DNA of 64,000 bases from Formicarius rufipectus (taxonomy: Eukaryota > Chordata > Aves > Passeriformes > Formicariidae): contig VXAU01002436.1 in the NCBI GenBank assembly GCA_013399695.1, positions 895,964 through 959,963 on the forward strand, given 5' to 3'. Position numbers and translations under genes: made by a program. The notes under the pieces are model-generated. The model had not been told where the DNA came from. It saw only the letters and a program-made list of their open reading frames with translations, and did not search any database. The first letter of the stretch is position 1, and each line of letters starts with the position of its first letter. This document shows, in pieces, positions 1-12,672 of the stretch.

Positions 1-225
1 GCCCTCTGATGCACGCCCTATTCAGCTGACCAAGACCCCCATAGGCCCTGGTGGCTTCCACACCCAGCCCTGACGTCCTGCTGGTGTTCCCCATTCTAAA
101 TCCATCAGCCCAGAGCTACTGCTGGACTTTGCCCCACTTTATCAGCTCATTCACGGACCACACTTCACACCCTCCAGGGCCATCAGTTCTACCCGTGCCT
201 TGTGGCTCCCCTTATTTGACGTATA

Positions 226-385
226 ATCTTCTAATTAATAATCAGCCTTTTCAAAGTGGAGCACAAACATTAATTAATTCCCTGTGAGGTAGGTAATTAA
301 CAGCGATGACTCCCATTTTACTGCGAGGGAAGCTTCGATACAGAGATCTTGCAGGATCCACCCGAGGTGGCAGAGGACTGATTGG
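226..385 (-). repeat. Ancient MIR-like SINE, antisense
   Basis: The plus strand reads as the reverse complement of a tRNA-derived MIR SINE. A TGTGAGGTAGGTA core is followed by CCCATTTTACTGCGAGG, then a GATACAGAGA and CTTGCAGGA stretch, then GGTGGCAGAGG. These occur in the order expected for an inverted MIR core and tRNA-related half. The match is from memory of the consensus. The copy is diverged and its ends are approximate. MIR cores are sometimes co-opted as enhancers; nothing here proves that. Confidence 0.6.
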
Positions 386-2112
386 GGAAAGACAGCTCTG
401 CTCTGCCCTGGCCCTGTAGGAACCCTTGGCTGAGTCCTCTTCCTCCAAGGGCTTCCTGTGGGGACAGTCCCTGTTTGTTGCAGTGTCTTTGCTCCATCAC
501 CATAGCCATGTCCGGGATGGCATGGTCCCAAGCTGGCCTGGCCCATCCATCACCACAGCCCCCTGAGGGATGAGGCATGTCCCTGGAGTGGACGAGAAGA
601 GCCCACAGGTCTCCTGTTTCTCCACACCATCCGCTCTAAAGCATCCATCTGGGAGCAGCCATGGTGCTGGATTTTGGGGCACCTTCACCAGGACAAGCTG
701 CTCCTGGGGAAGGTGATGCCACCCAAAGGAAAGGGACTGCTGTAATGTTCCTATTGTACCCAGCGTCCCATCAAGTCCCATCCCCCCAGGTAATTATAAA
801 TTTCCATCCGAACAGGCTTTTGCAGGTTTCTCCTGCTGCTCTCCTTTGTTTGTCCCACAGCAGGGAGCAACAAAGGGGGAAAATAATGCCTAAATCCCCC
901 CTCAGCCAGACCCACACTGGCAATTTGAGGAGGGAGCCCCATCCTCATCCTCACCATGATCTCTGCAGGCTTCTTGGTGACAAAGAGCTTGCTGGTGTGG
1001 ACTGCCAGACCCTGATGGCAGGGCTGACTCCCCTTCCGTGATGCTGGACAAGGGGTGTCCCATGGAAAACAGGCACTTTTAGCTATTTTTTTCCCCGAGA
1101 ATTTAATTTTTGCCCCCTGTCATCGCTGTTTCCAAACGGCTGAGATTACACATCCAAGGTCCCCATGCTAAAAGTCTGCGCGCTTCCAACCGCCAACAGA
1201 TTGCGAATGGCTGCTGCTACTTTACTTACAGGGCTGCTTAATTAACTTGATTAATCAGCCTGTGTTCGCACAACACTCTGGAGACGCAAAGCCCTCTGGT
1301 TGCTGCTGCCTGCTGCTCTGCGGCCGCTGCCCTCGCCTTTATCCCTGACCAGTATTGGACAGTGACAGCCAAGGAGGGAATTGCAGAAAGGCAGCCTGGG
1401 CCAGAGCAGCCACATTTCCCACTCCAGCAAGGTTTGGATCACAGGACAAAAAAATATTGCCCAGATCTGACCAAGCTGCGGCTCCCCTGGCATCTCCTGC
1501 CAGCGCGGGGTGGGATGGGGAGCAGGGACCAGGGCCCCCTGCCTGACTTGACACCCAAACTAGAGCCGGTGGAGCATTCCCTTCTCCCAGGTGCCACTAC
1601 CACCATACACACACGGCCTTTACCGGTGCCCTGTGGCATCGGCAGCGTTCCTGGTTGCTCGGGTGGGTCCAAGGGCCGAGGGCCTGGCAGTGGCTGGCAG
1701 CAGCAGTATCGCCACCGCCTGCTGACATCAGCAGCGAACTTGGCCCTGCAACCTGCTCCGGGCCAGGGTCACCGGTGCCAACCCGACCCGAGGGGTGCAG
1801 GTGACAGGCGCTCCACGTGCCCCGCGTGGGCAGCGCTGCAGGCAGGCACAGCCAGCACCCCCCGAAAGGGAAAGAGGGGCGCTGCATCCGCCCTGCTCCC
1901 CCACACCCGAGAGGGCGAACGACCCGCGATCCCCCCCACACCCGAGGGGCTTTGTGCGAGGCTCGGGGGTGGGGGAGCCGCACGGCGATGATGTGGGCAC
2001 CAGCTGGGGGTGGGCACCAACGCAGCCCGAACCCCGCAGCGCGCCGCGCCTCCGACAACATCCCCCTCCCCAAAACACCGCAGCGATGCCGGAGGGGGGT
2101 GCGCCCCGCGCC
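386..2112. other. ACTB upstream intergenic region, no gene seen
   Basis: No open frame here resembles a known protein. From about 1,750 onward CpG becomes frequent and the DNA grades into the ACTB CpG island, so the long frames at 1,362-2,373 on both strands are products of stop-poor GC-rich sequence. The segment at about 1,075-1,280 stands out as AT-rich and is listed separately. In mammals the neighbour on this side is FSCN1, arranged head to head with ACTB; none of its coding sequence is visible. Confidence 0.6.
1075..1280. promoter_or_regulatory. Candidate conserved non-coding element upstream of ACTB
   Basis: This is an AT-rich island in otherwise GC-rich DNA. It contains TTAATTAA (about 1,239-1,246) and GATTAATC homeodomain-type palindromes, TTTCCAAACGG, and preserved CpGs (CTGCGCGCTTCC, CCAACCGCC). 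It has no repeat similarity that I recognise. The call rests only on composition and motif density. A multi-bird alignment would decide it. Confidence 0.3.
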
Positions 2113-2117
2113 CCAAT
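2113..2117 (+). promoter_or_regulatory. ACTB: CCAAT box of ACTB promoter
   Basis: CCAAT occurs on the plus strand about 56 bases before the TATA box. This is the arrangement known for the chicken beta-actin promoter, where NF-Y binds. Confidence 0.65.
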
Positions 2118-2168
2118 TCACCCCGTAGTTCCACACCCCCCCTTTCCCCGGTGTCCCCCCCANGCGGA

Positions 2169-2174
2169 TATAAA
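2169..2174 (+). promoter_or_regulatory. ACTB: TATA box of ACTB
   Basis: TATAAA in the context GGATATAAAGGCG lies about 30 bases before the expected start of transcription near 2,199. A single ambiguous base (N) at 2,163 follows a C run just upstream. Confidence 0.85.
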
Positions 2175-2198
2175 GGCGTGCGGGGCGGCGGGCGGGAG

Positions 2199-2275
2199 CC
2201 GCCGTGAGCCCTGCCCGCACCGCCAACACCGCCACCGCCCGCCCGCACCGGCTGCGACCGCGCCACTCCGCCAAG
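2199..2275 (+). other. ACTB: ACTB non-coding exon 1 (5' UTR)
   Basis: The start is inferred from the TATA position, so it is approximate. The exon ends at a clean donor, CCAAG|GTGAG at 2,275/2,276. The C-rich text with repeated CCGCC units resembles chicken ACTB exon 1. Together with six bases of exon 2 (3,819-3,824) it gives a 5' UTR of about 83 nt. Confidence 0.75.
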
Positions 2276-2310
2276 GTGAGAGCGGGGACGGCCCCGGCAG
2301 GGATGGTGGT

Positions 2311-2357
2311 GGTGATGAGGATAGTTATGATGATGATGATGATGATATTGATGATGA
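2311..2357 (+). repeat. GAT/ATG trinucleotide microsatellite
   Basis: GAT/ATG triplets run through the start of ACTB intron 1, with an ATATTG interruption. It is a simple repeat and probably length-polymorphic. Confidence 0.8.
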
Positions 2358-3335
2358 GGTTTTGTCGGTGTGATGGGGGCAGCCGGCGCGGCGCGCCCTT
2401 TGTGTGCTGCGCGGGGTGCGGGTTCTAAGGGATGTTCTAAGGGGTAGAGGCGCGGCTCGCGGTTTAATGCCCGCTTGGGGGGAGCGGTGCTTGCGGAGGG
2501 GTGGAGGAGGGTCGCGCCCCTGCCGCCCGTGGGGCTAATCCGCCCCGTAAGAGGATTGCTTGGGGGGAGCGGCTGTCCTGGGAGGGTATGCGGGACTTGG
2601 TCCGCTCCTCAGAGCCTCCCATGGGGGGCTCGGCACCCGGGGGCGTTGTCCCCGGTGGGGAGGGGCGCGGCCCCCCCTATCCCGCACATGCGGGCAGCCT
2701 TAGTGGTTGCTGCTTGTAGGAGAGGGGGGCGGCACCCCCTGTCCGGGGCGAGGCTGTGGATCGGAACAATGCGGGGTTGAAGGGCGCGGGGGGACCCCCA
2801 CCAGGTGCCCGCAGCCCTGGTTTGAGGGCTGGCTGCCCGCTCCGGCACCGACTACACTTCCCAGGTTGCCCTTTCAGGGCGGCACATGAGCGGCGGCTGC
2901 CACCGCCCCCCCGACACCGGATTACAGCGGCGGGGCCGGAGCCGCCAGGGCTGAGCCGGGGCGGGAGGCAATTGCATAAGACTTTGGCTCCCTGGCTCTA
3001 ATCCCGGCCGTGGTGCCGCCGGTTGATGGGGCAGAGCCCCGGTCACGCTTGACTCGTGGACTGGGCGTGGTGGCCAGCGATTGTCCTGCTGCGGCTCCGT
3101 GTTAGAGGCGCGTTGAAGCTTTGACGGTGTGCAGAGACATCGAGCCCATCTACCTGTGCCTGGCACACGGTGGGGCGCGGGGACGAGCACCGCGTGTGCC
3201 TCCCGGGACTGGGTGGAGCTGTCCGAGCCCCGCTGTCTGGCACAGGGGTGGGATGCTGGGGCGACCACCAGGCGCGACCCCCGGGGCTGCGCGGAGCCGT
3301 CGAGCTCCGCTGCCTGTGCCTGGCGCCCCGTGTGA

Positions 3336-6511
<3,176 letters not shown>

Positions 6512-6513
<2 letters not shown>

Positions 6514-6567
6514 ACCGGACTGTTACCAACACTCACACCCTCGTGATGAAACCCATAATTGCTCATA
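6512..6567 (+). promoter_or_regulatory. ACTB: Beta-actin mRNA zipcode (IGF2BP1/ZBP1 site)
   Basis: Directly after the stop codon come CGGACT (6,516-6,521) and ACACCC (6,535-6,540), 13 nt apart. This is the bipartite recognition element bound by the KH3-KH4 domains of ZBP1/IGF2BP1. In chicken fibroblasts and neurons it carries the mRNA to the leading edge or growth cone. Order, spacing and flanking text agree with the chicken zipcode. Confidence 0.85.
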
Positions 6568-7105
6568 AAACAAGATGAGATTGGCATGGCTTTATTTGTT
6601 TTTTTTTTGGCGCTTGACTCAGGATTAAAAAACTGGAACGGTGAAGGTGTCAGCAGCAGTCTTAAAATGAAACATGTTGGAGCGAATGCCCCCAAAGTTC
6701 TACAATGCATCTGAGGACTTTGATTGTACATTTGTTTTTTTTTAATAGTCATTCCAAATATTGTTATAATGCATTGTTACAGGAAGTTACTCGCCTCTGT
6801 GAAGGCAACAGCCCAGCTCGGAGGGAGCCGATGCCAGTTACTGGTGTTAGGTTATAATTGCTTGTCTGTAAATTATGTAACCCAACAAGTGTCTTTTTGT
6901 ATCTTTCCGCCTTAAAAACAAAACACACTTGATCCTTTTTCTCTTCGATTTGTCAAGCAAGCAGGCTGTGTTCCCCAGTGATAGATGGGAATGAAGGCTT
7001 TACAGCCCCCCACAGGGTCACAGAAGGGGCCAGTATGTGGGGGAGGGAGGGGCTACCTGTACACTGACTTAAGACCAGTTCAAATAAAAGTGCACACCAT
7101 AGAGG
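6514..7105 (+). other. ACTB: ACTB 3' UTR
   Basis: The roughly 590-nt UTR is strikingly similar to mammalian ACTB across several blocks: the GATTGGCATGGCTTTATTTG block after 6,570, CTTGACTCAGGATT plus AACTGGAACGGTGAAGGTG, TAATAGTCATTCCAAATATT, GTAAATTATGTAA, and CTGTACACTGACTT before the poly(A) signal. This supports identity independently of the protein. The cleavage point near 7,105 is estimated. Confidence 0.9.
7083..7088 (+). terminator. ACTB: ACTB polyadenylation signal
   Basis: AATAAA lies in the context CAAATAAAAGTGCACACC, the same context as in mammalian ACTB. It is followed within 30 nt by a GT-rich downstream element (CTGGTGTTGGTTGTTC). Confidence 0.9.
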
Positions 7106-9569
7106 CTTGACTGGTGTTGGTTGTTCATTTTCTTTCTGTGCCTTTTCTTGACAGCTGCTCCCTGCTCTCATCTCGCTCTCCCAGGCTCCACAGCTCTGCT
7201 ATCGGGCTAGGGGAGATGCTTACGCTGCAGAGGGGACAAGGCAGATGGCTCTTGGTGATACTGGGGGATAGAGCTGAGCCTGCCCAACTGCTGCAGCTTT
7301 CCAGATACTTATGGCAGTGTGTGCCACAGGATGCTGCTGTAAGAGCTGGGCTTAGTGGGAACCCGGTTCTACCTTCCCGCTTCCTGCTCTGTGTGTGTGT
7401 GCTCTCTTGAGTTGTACATCTGGCTTTGGGCTGATGGAAGCAAGTGGGGTGTGGGGATGCTATAACTGTGCCAAAGCAGCTGGATTCTTCTTCAGCCCAG
7501 GCTCCTTTGAGTAGTCTGCAGCTCTGCGTGGGGCAGTGTCACATCTTGCTGCAGGTGTCAAAGCTTGTTTGTCCTGGTTTGCCTTGGGAGGAGAGGCCTG
7601 AGTTCAGGCTGTGAGACTCATAACCCTGGCAAGTGTGCTGGCTGGGTGGAGCAGCTTTCAGGTGAAAACAAGAGAAAGTCTGAGAAGTGGAAAAAAATTG
7701 ACTTCTGAGAGCAGAGCCACTGAGGTGTTACATGGGTGGGGCTGGGAAAAAGGTGCAGGGAGGAAGCTCTGGCAGAAGGTGACACAACTCCAGAACTTGC
7801 TGAGGGCAGTACAGGTACCTGCCTCCACCCCAACCCCTTCCAGAAAGGGTTGCATGGGTTCTTGGCTCTGTCCCCATCTTTGTGCCTTCTGAACCTTCTG
7901 TGAAGCTTCAGCCTTGTTTCATCAGCTTCCCTGGGTTCATGGAAAGGAGCAGCTTCAGAGGGGGCCCTCACAAAGCTGTGCTGCGAACTGAGACCCTGTA
8001 GGACACAGCCAAGTCCACAAGTCCCTGGACCTGAAGCCACTGCCGTGGAAAGGAGACAGGATAAAGGCTGCTGGATCAGGGACCAGGAAGAGCTGAGCCA
8101 GGTGCTACAGTGCATTGCCAGCTTAGGCAGACCAGACCTGGGAGCATAGCTCACAGGTATGCTGACTTCTCAAGGCTCCACCAGACTGCCTGCCTTTGAA
8201 GAGCTAATGGCTCTGATTGTGTCATGCTTCCAGCAGATGAAAGGCATGGAACAGACTCCAGTGTTTCTTTAATCCTCTGCCTTGCCTGCTCCTGCTCTGG
8301 TCTCACGCTGTACTCCGGGTGGACCTGCTGGTTTCTGCCCTTCATCTCCCCAGCCTCCCTCCTGGGTGCAGTGGGCGCCTGGCAGGGCTGGAGGTGCAGA
8401 TGCTGAGCTGACAAGTTACTGGAAGCACCAGTTTGCAACAGAGGAGGTGAAACAGCTTTGAGCAAGGCCCAAACCGGGCTTATAACCTGAGGTCTTGGGG
8501 AAATGGGGTGAGGAGTAGGCAATGGCAGCTCCTGGGGAGGGAGCTGGTGGGAGCTGGGCAGGAAAAAGGCCAGGGGGCAAAACAAGATGACAGTAATAGG
8601 GAAATGGGGTGCCTTTCTTAACTCTTCTCTGAAATGGTCACTAATCTCTATGGGAAAATGTGTTGAGATGAAGAACAGCAGAGGTGATGGTGGTGGTGAG
8701 AAACAGCAGAGCAGCCAAACGCTGGGGGCTGAGAGCAGCTCAGGTGGGCAGAATTGTGAGCACTGGGAGAGGGCGAGTGCTGGGCTGGTGCAGAGCCACT
8801 GGACACAGGGCAGCCAGGGTGACCTTCCTGCTCCAGAGCCAGCTGAGGCTTGCTTTTAGTTAGCACTTTTCAGGGTTTTTTCTCCTTTCTTCCCTTTCAG
8901 TTACTGTTTTGGGCAACAGTGAAATGAGGCTGAGCCTTCCACAGCCCTTCCTGAAGCCTCTCCAGCATGTGGCCATGGTGTGCACAGCTACTCTGCAGGC
9001 TGCTCCAGCAAGGCTCTGTTTATCCCTCCTCTGGGCCATTACATGCTGGAGAAAAGAATGTGATGTGGGGCAGGGACCACTTCAAGCATTACTCACTGCT
9101 CCCAGCTCCAGTGAGCCGGAGTGTTTCCTCTCAAGAACATCAAGTGCTGGAAGAAGGGGATTTTTTGGACTAGTTTCTCTGCCATCAAGTTTCAGTTTGC
9201 TACTTGCTGTTTCACAGAGGTGGGGAAATGCAAAGAGGCCTGTCAGGAAGGGCAGCAGAGGAGCTGGTTTAGCCATGCTTGACTCAAAGGAGAAAATGAG
9301 TAAGGGATAATCAGTGCCTTGGCTACCTCCTCCTCCTCTCCAGCAAATAGCCAAGGGTGGTGGGGAGACCAGAAGGTTTATTCTGTCCACCCATGGGCCA
9401 GGCTGAGCACGTCCCCCTGTCTGGCTCAGTCATGGTGACATTCCAGAACTCCTCAGGCTGCAGAGATGGCGGGACTCGGCTGTAGATCCTTGCAAGCCGC
9501 CCCAGCCCTTTCCTGCCTCCCTGCAGCTACCCCAGGAGTGAAGGCTCCCACGTTTGATGCCCTTCCTTC

Positions 9570-9745
9570 CCTCAGAGCTCCCAACTTTCGCTCCTGCTGG
9601 AGACAGTCACTGGCACTTCACCTGCAATTAGTTGATGACCCGGAGAGTCACCTCGCTGAGCCGCTTATGGAATCAAGCCATCGCCGGGAATTAGTGATGT
9701 CCTTGGCAGAGGAGATGGTTGCAGCTCTCGGGATTTAGCCCTGAA
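9570..9745. promoter_or_regulatory. Candidate conserved non-coding element
   Basis: The segment carries several retained CpGs, a TGCAATTAGTTGATGACC stretch and two near copies of a GAATTAGTGATG/AATTAGTTGATG motif. No repeat or coding similarity is recognised. The suggestion rests only on composition. Confidence 0.25.
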
Positions 9746-11079
9746 GGGCCTCATTGTCTCTCAGTTGTGTCAGGGACAGTTGACCAGAAACGGTCCCTGA
9801 ATGGGGAGGGTCCTGTTCTCTTGTTAGTGAGCATGTGCTCCTCCAGAACAGATGCCAGCTGGCTGTGTGCAAAAATCCCAGGAAATCCCAGAGTATTCAG
9901 ACTACACTGGCCTCCTTGAAGAAGTCCTCTCAGAAGGTGAAAAGTATCAGCTCCAGAAAATGGCCTTTCTGAGGTACCAGTTCAGGGATGGGACTGTGAT
10001 ATCTGCTGTGCTTGGGTCAGGAGCACTCCTGGTCTCTGAACTTGTTCTTTGCAGGATTGTTGATCTGAAGCCTGCCCTGACTTGCATTATACCCATCTGT
10101 AATCCACTTTTGCAGGCCTGACAGTATTAAAACAAAGCAAGGATTGAGAATCACTTCCAGCAGTGGAGCTAGCAGTGCATCCAAGCACAACAAGTGCTCT
10201 GGCTGCTGCAGTCCAGCTGGGCTCTAGTCACACTGGCAAAAAGATGCCCAGGCTGTATCAGTCTCAAGAAGAACAGAGGAGAACTTTCCAGAGGGAAAAC
10301 AAAATCCTTAGGTCAGTCTGGCCTTGAAAAGTTAAGAGATTTTGTTTTATATAGAGCAAAATATCTTGATACTGGTATTGTTTGCCTGCCTGGACTGGGA
10401 CAGCATGGCATGTGCCTGCCTTCTTTGGGCTAAGAAAACTTTTATTTGTTGTAAGATGACTGAAGCCTGCCCCGAGATGGGCCAGCCCTGAGCAGAACCC
10501 AGCCTCTCAGCAGGCTCCCAAGTGCACACATGGAGAAGAGTGCTCCTGAAGTGAGGCACAGCAGGGAGGGTTTCTTCTCCCTCTGTCTGTCCACCTCCCA
10601 CAGGCACCAGGAGAACTGCCGGAGTTCAGTGTAGCCGTTCCTTTCCTTCCTCCTTTACCGCCCACTGCTGCCTCATGTTCAACCTCCGTGTCTTATCTGC
10701 ACCCACACGCAGCTCATTTATTTGGGGGATCACAAGTCCCAGAGCAGCTCCTGTTACAGAGCCTGGCTTCTCCTCAGGAGATCCTCACCCCTATCTCTGT
10801 TCCCAGTTCTTATGTGGAGCTGTCAGGTGCTGTCTGGTCCGTGTACACCCCAGGGCTGGAGGGAACTTGTGGCTACTCCTAATTCCGGCTGCTCCAGCTG
10901 CCCTGGCTCTCTGGGCAGGGCCTTTCCTCTGCCTTTGGGACTCCCTGATGATTTTATTTACTATTTGCATTGAAAATGCAGCTCTCCTCCACCCTGGTCT
11001 CTGCTTTCCCTGACGACTGCAAATATGGTAGGCTGGTATTTTTCCCAGATGTCAAACGAGTTGGTCTTGACTGAAGGGC

Positions 11080-11360
11080 CTCTGGATTTAACTTGTCATT
11101 ACCTTTTATTTAAGTGAAACACATGACAAACAAAGCAGGTACAGTTCCTCTTACTGAAGCTCTCCCTCATCTAAAGGCCAAGAGGAGTTTTCCTCTTTGA
11201 CTCCAGAGCCCTCTCATAGGCCTAGAAGCAAAACACATAATCAAGAGTTGAGGCTTTTGCTATTTCTAAGTGAAACCCCCAATTTACCCCTAATGTAATT
11301 CACGGCCTTAAATGGCAACAATCAAGCACGAAGAAAATAGCAACTTATTCATCTTCCTTT
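11080..11360. promoter_or_regulatory. Candidate conserved AT-rich element 5' of FBXL18
   Basis: This AT-rich, repeat-free stretch has FOX-like GACAAACAAAG, TAATGTAATTCACGG and GCAACAATCAAGC motifs. A perfect octamer ATTTGCAT lies just upstream at 10,963-10,970. Function is inferred only. Confidence 0.25.
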
Positions 11361-11589
11361 GTGGGACATCTTTGAAACACATTTTCTATGAACAAAATTC
11401 CTGAGGCACACACGTAACTGGAAATTCCAGGGCTGTGGTCCTGCCTGTACTTGAGATTTGGAATGAGGAGTTAACACAACCGTGCTCAGCCAGCTGCTCT
11501 CCTTGGACATGGCTGTGTGTGATGGCTCTGCTCGCAGCAGCCCTCGGTGACTCTGCACACCCTCCATGCATCAGTGAAGGGCAGGATGG

Positions 11590-11798
11590 TGATACAGGAA
11601 GAAATTTTTCCCTGTGAGGGTGGGCAGGCCCTGGCACAGGCTGGGCAGAGAAGCTGTGGTTGCCCCATCCCTGGAAGTGTCCAAGGCCAGGCTGGACGGG
11701 GCTTGGAGCATCCTGGGCTGGTGGAAGGTGTCTCTGCCCATGGTGGGGTTGGAATGAGTTTTAAGGTCCCTTTCAACTGAAGCCATTCTGGAACTCAG
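11590..11798 (+). mobile_element. CR1 LINE 3' fragment
   Basis: It shows the characteristic CR1 tail order: CCCTGTGAGGGTGGGCAGGC, then GAAGCTGTGG..GCCCCATCCCTGGAAGTG, TCCAAGGCCAGGCTGGA, and AAGGTCCC..CAACT..CCATTCTG. It is 5'-truncated, as nearly all CR1 copies are, and too short to encode anything. Confidence 0.9.
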
Positions 11799-11869
11799 AG
11801 AATGCTCTTGTGCTAGCACCCCCCTCCCAGAGAAACCATGCTCTTAATTTCCTTCATTTCTTAAGCAAC

Positions 11870-11925
11870 GGTGTGGAACGAGATGAGCTATAAGGTCCCT
11901 TCCAACCCAAACCATTCTGTTATCC
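11870..11925 (+). mobile_element. CR1 LINE 3' tip
   Basis: About 55 nt of the extreme CR1 3' end is present (GGAACGAGATGA..AAGGTCCCTTCCAACCC..CATTCTGTTA). It is separate from the copy just upstream. Confidence 0.8.
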
Positions 11926-11927
11926 CT

Positions 11928-12375
11928 CCAGCAGGACCAGGGCAGGGATTGTCCCCGTGCTGGGCACTGGTGAGGCCACACCTCGAGTGCTGCATCCAGC
12001 TCTGGGTTCTTCAATTCAGGAGGAACGTTGAGGGGCTGGAGCAGGTCCAGGGAAGGGAATGGAGCTGGGGAAGGGTCTGGAGCACAAGTCTGATGAGGAG
12101 CAGCTGAGGGAGTTGGGGAAAAGGAGGCTCAGGGGTGACCTTCTGGTTCTCTGTAACTCCCTGACAGGAGGGTGGAGCCAGGTAAGGTCGGGCTCTGCTC
12201 CCTAATAACAAACAACAGGACAAGAAGAAACAGCCTCAAGCCGCGCCAGAGGTGCTTTGGGTTGGGCATTAGGCAGAATCTCCTCACAGAAAGGGGTGAT
12301 GATGCATCGAAACGGGGAGGTGGCGAACCCGCCATTCCTGGAGGCATTTAAGGCAAGGCCGGACTCGGCACTCAG
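11928..12375 (+). mobile_element. CR1 LINE fragment abutting the FBXL18 promoter
   Basis: The inner part of a CR1 3' region is present: GGTGAGGCCACACCTCGAGTG, TGGAGCTGGGGAAGGGTCTGGA, GGAGGCTCAGGGGTGACCTT, TAACTCCCTGACAGGAGGG. It ends about 110 nt before the FBXL18 CpG promoter. The 3' tip is missing; the promoter-side end has gained CpGs. Confidence 0.85.
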
Positions 12376-12672
12376 GGGACGGTGGCGCTCGGCCAAGGGC
12401 TGGACACTCGATGAACCTCGGGGGCCTTTTCCACACCCTTATCCTCACCCGTCCCTCCATCCCACGGACCCGCCACTCCCATCATGGCGGCGGCGCCGCG
12501 CTCAAGATGGCTGCGGGGCGGGCGCTGCGGCGGAAGTGCGTCATGGCCGCGCCGGAAGTGCCGTGAGGCGGCCGGGCCGGGCCGGGCCGGGCTGAGCTGA
12601 GGGAGACGAACCGGGGCCGGGGCTGAGGCCGCTTCGAGGGGGGACAGGAGCGGGGACTGCTCGGCCGCTGCC
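12376..12672 (+). promoter_or_regulatory. FBXL18: FBXL18 CpG promoter and 5' UTR
   Basis: This is a TATA-less CpG island. Two ETS/GABP sites CGGAAGTG lie at 12,531-12,538 and 12,553-12,560. A YY1-type AAGATGGC lies at 12,504-12,511, with a second CATGGCGGC context at 12,483-12,491 and a TGCGTCA half-CRE at 12,537-12,543. This is the classic housekeeping set, in which transcription usually starts close to the YY1 and ETS sites. The exact start is not determined. Two upstream ATGs (12,484 and 12,543) would open short uORFs ending at 12,600 and 12,566. Confidence 0.75.

Larger units (their letters stand above)
7106..11575. other. ACTB-FBXL18 spacer, no gene seen
   Basis: There is no supported coding sequence; the open frames on both strands lack recognisable domains and splice logic. 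It holds a short GT microsatellite near 7,391 and two blocks that look less decayed than their surroundings (about 9,570-9,745 and 11,080-11,360). No transposon end is recognised before 11,590. Confidence 0.55.

Noticed and set aside
1597..2373. Overlapping long open frames on both strands (up to 225 aa)
   Set aside because: They are proline, glycine and arginine-rich frames in the ACTB CpG island, in several phases at once, and cross the TATA box; GC-rich DNA simply lacks stops.
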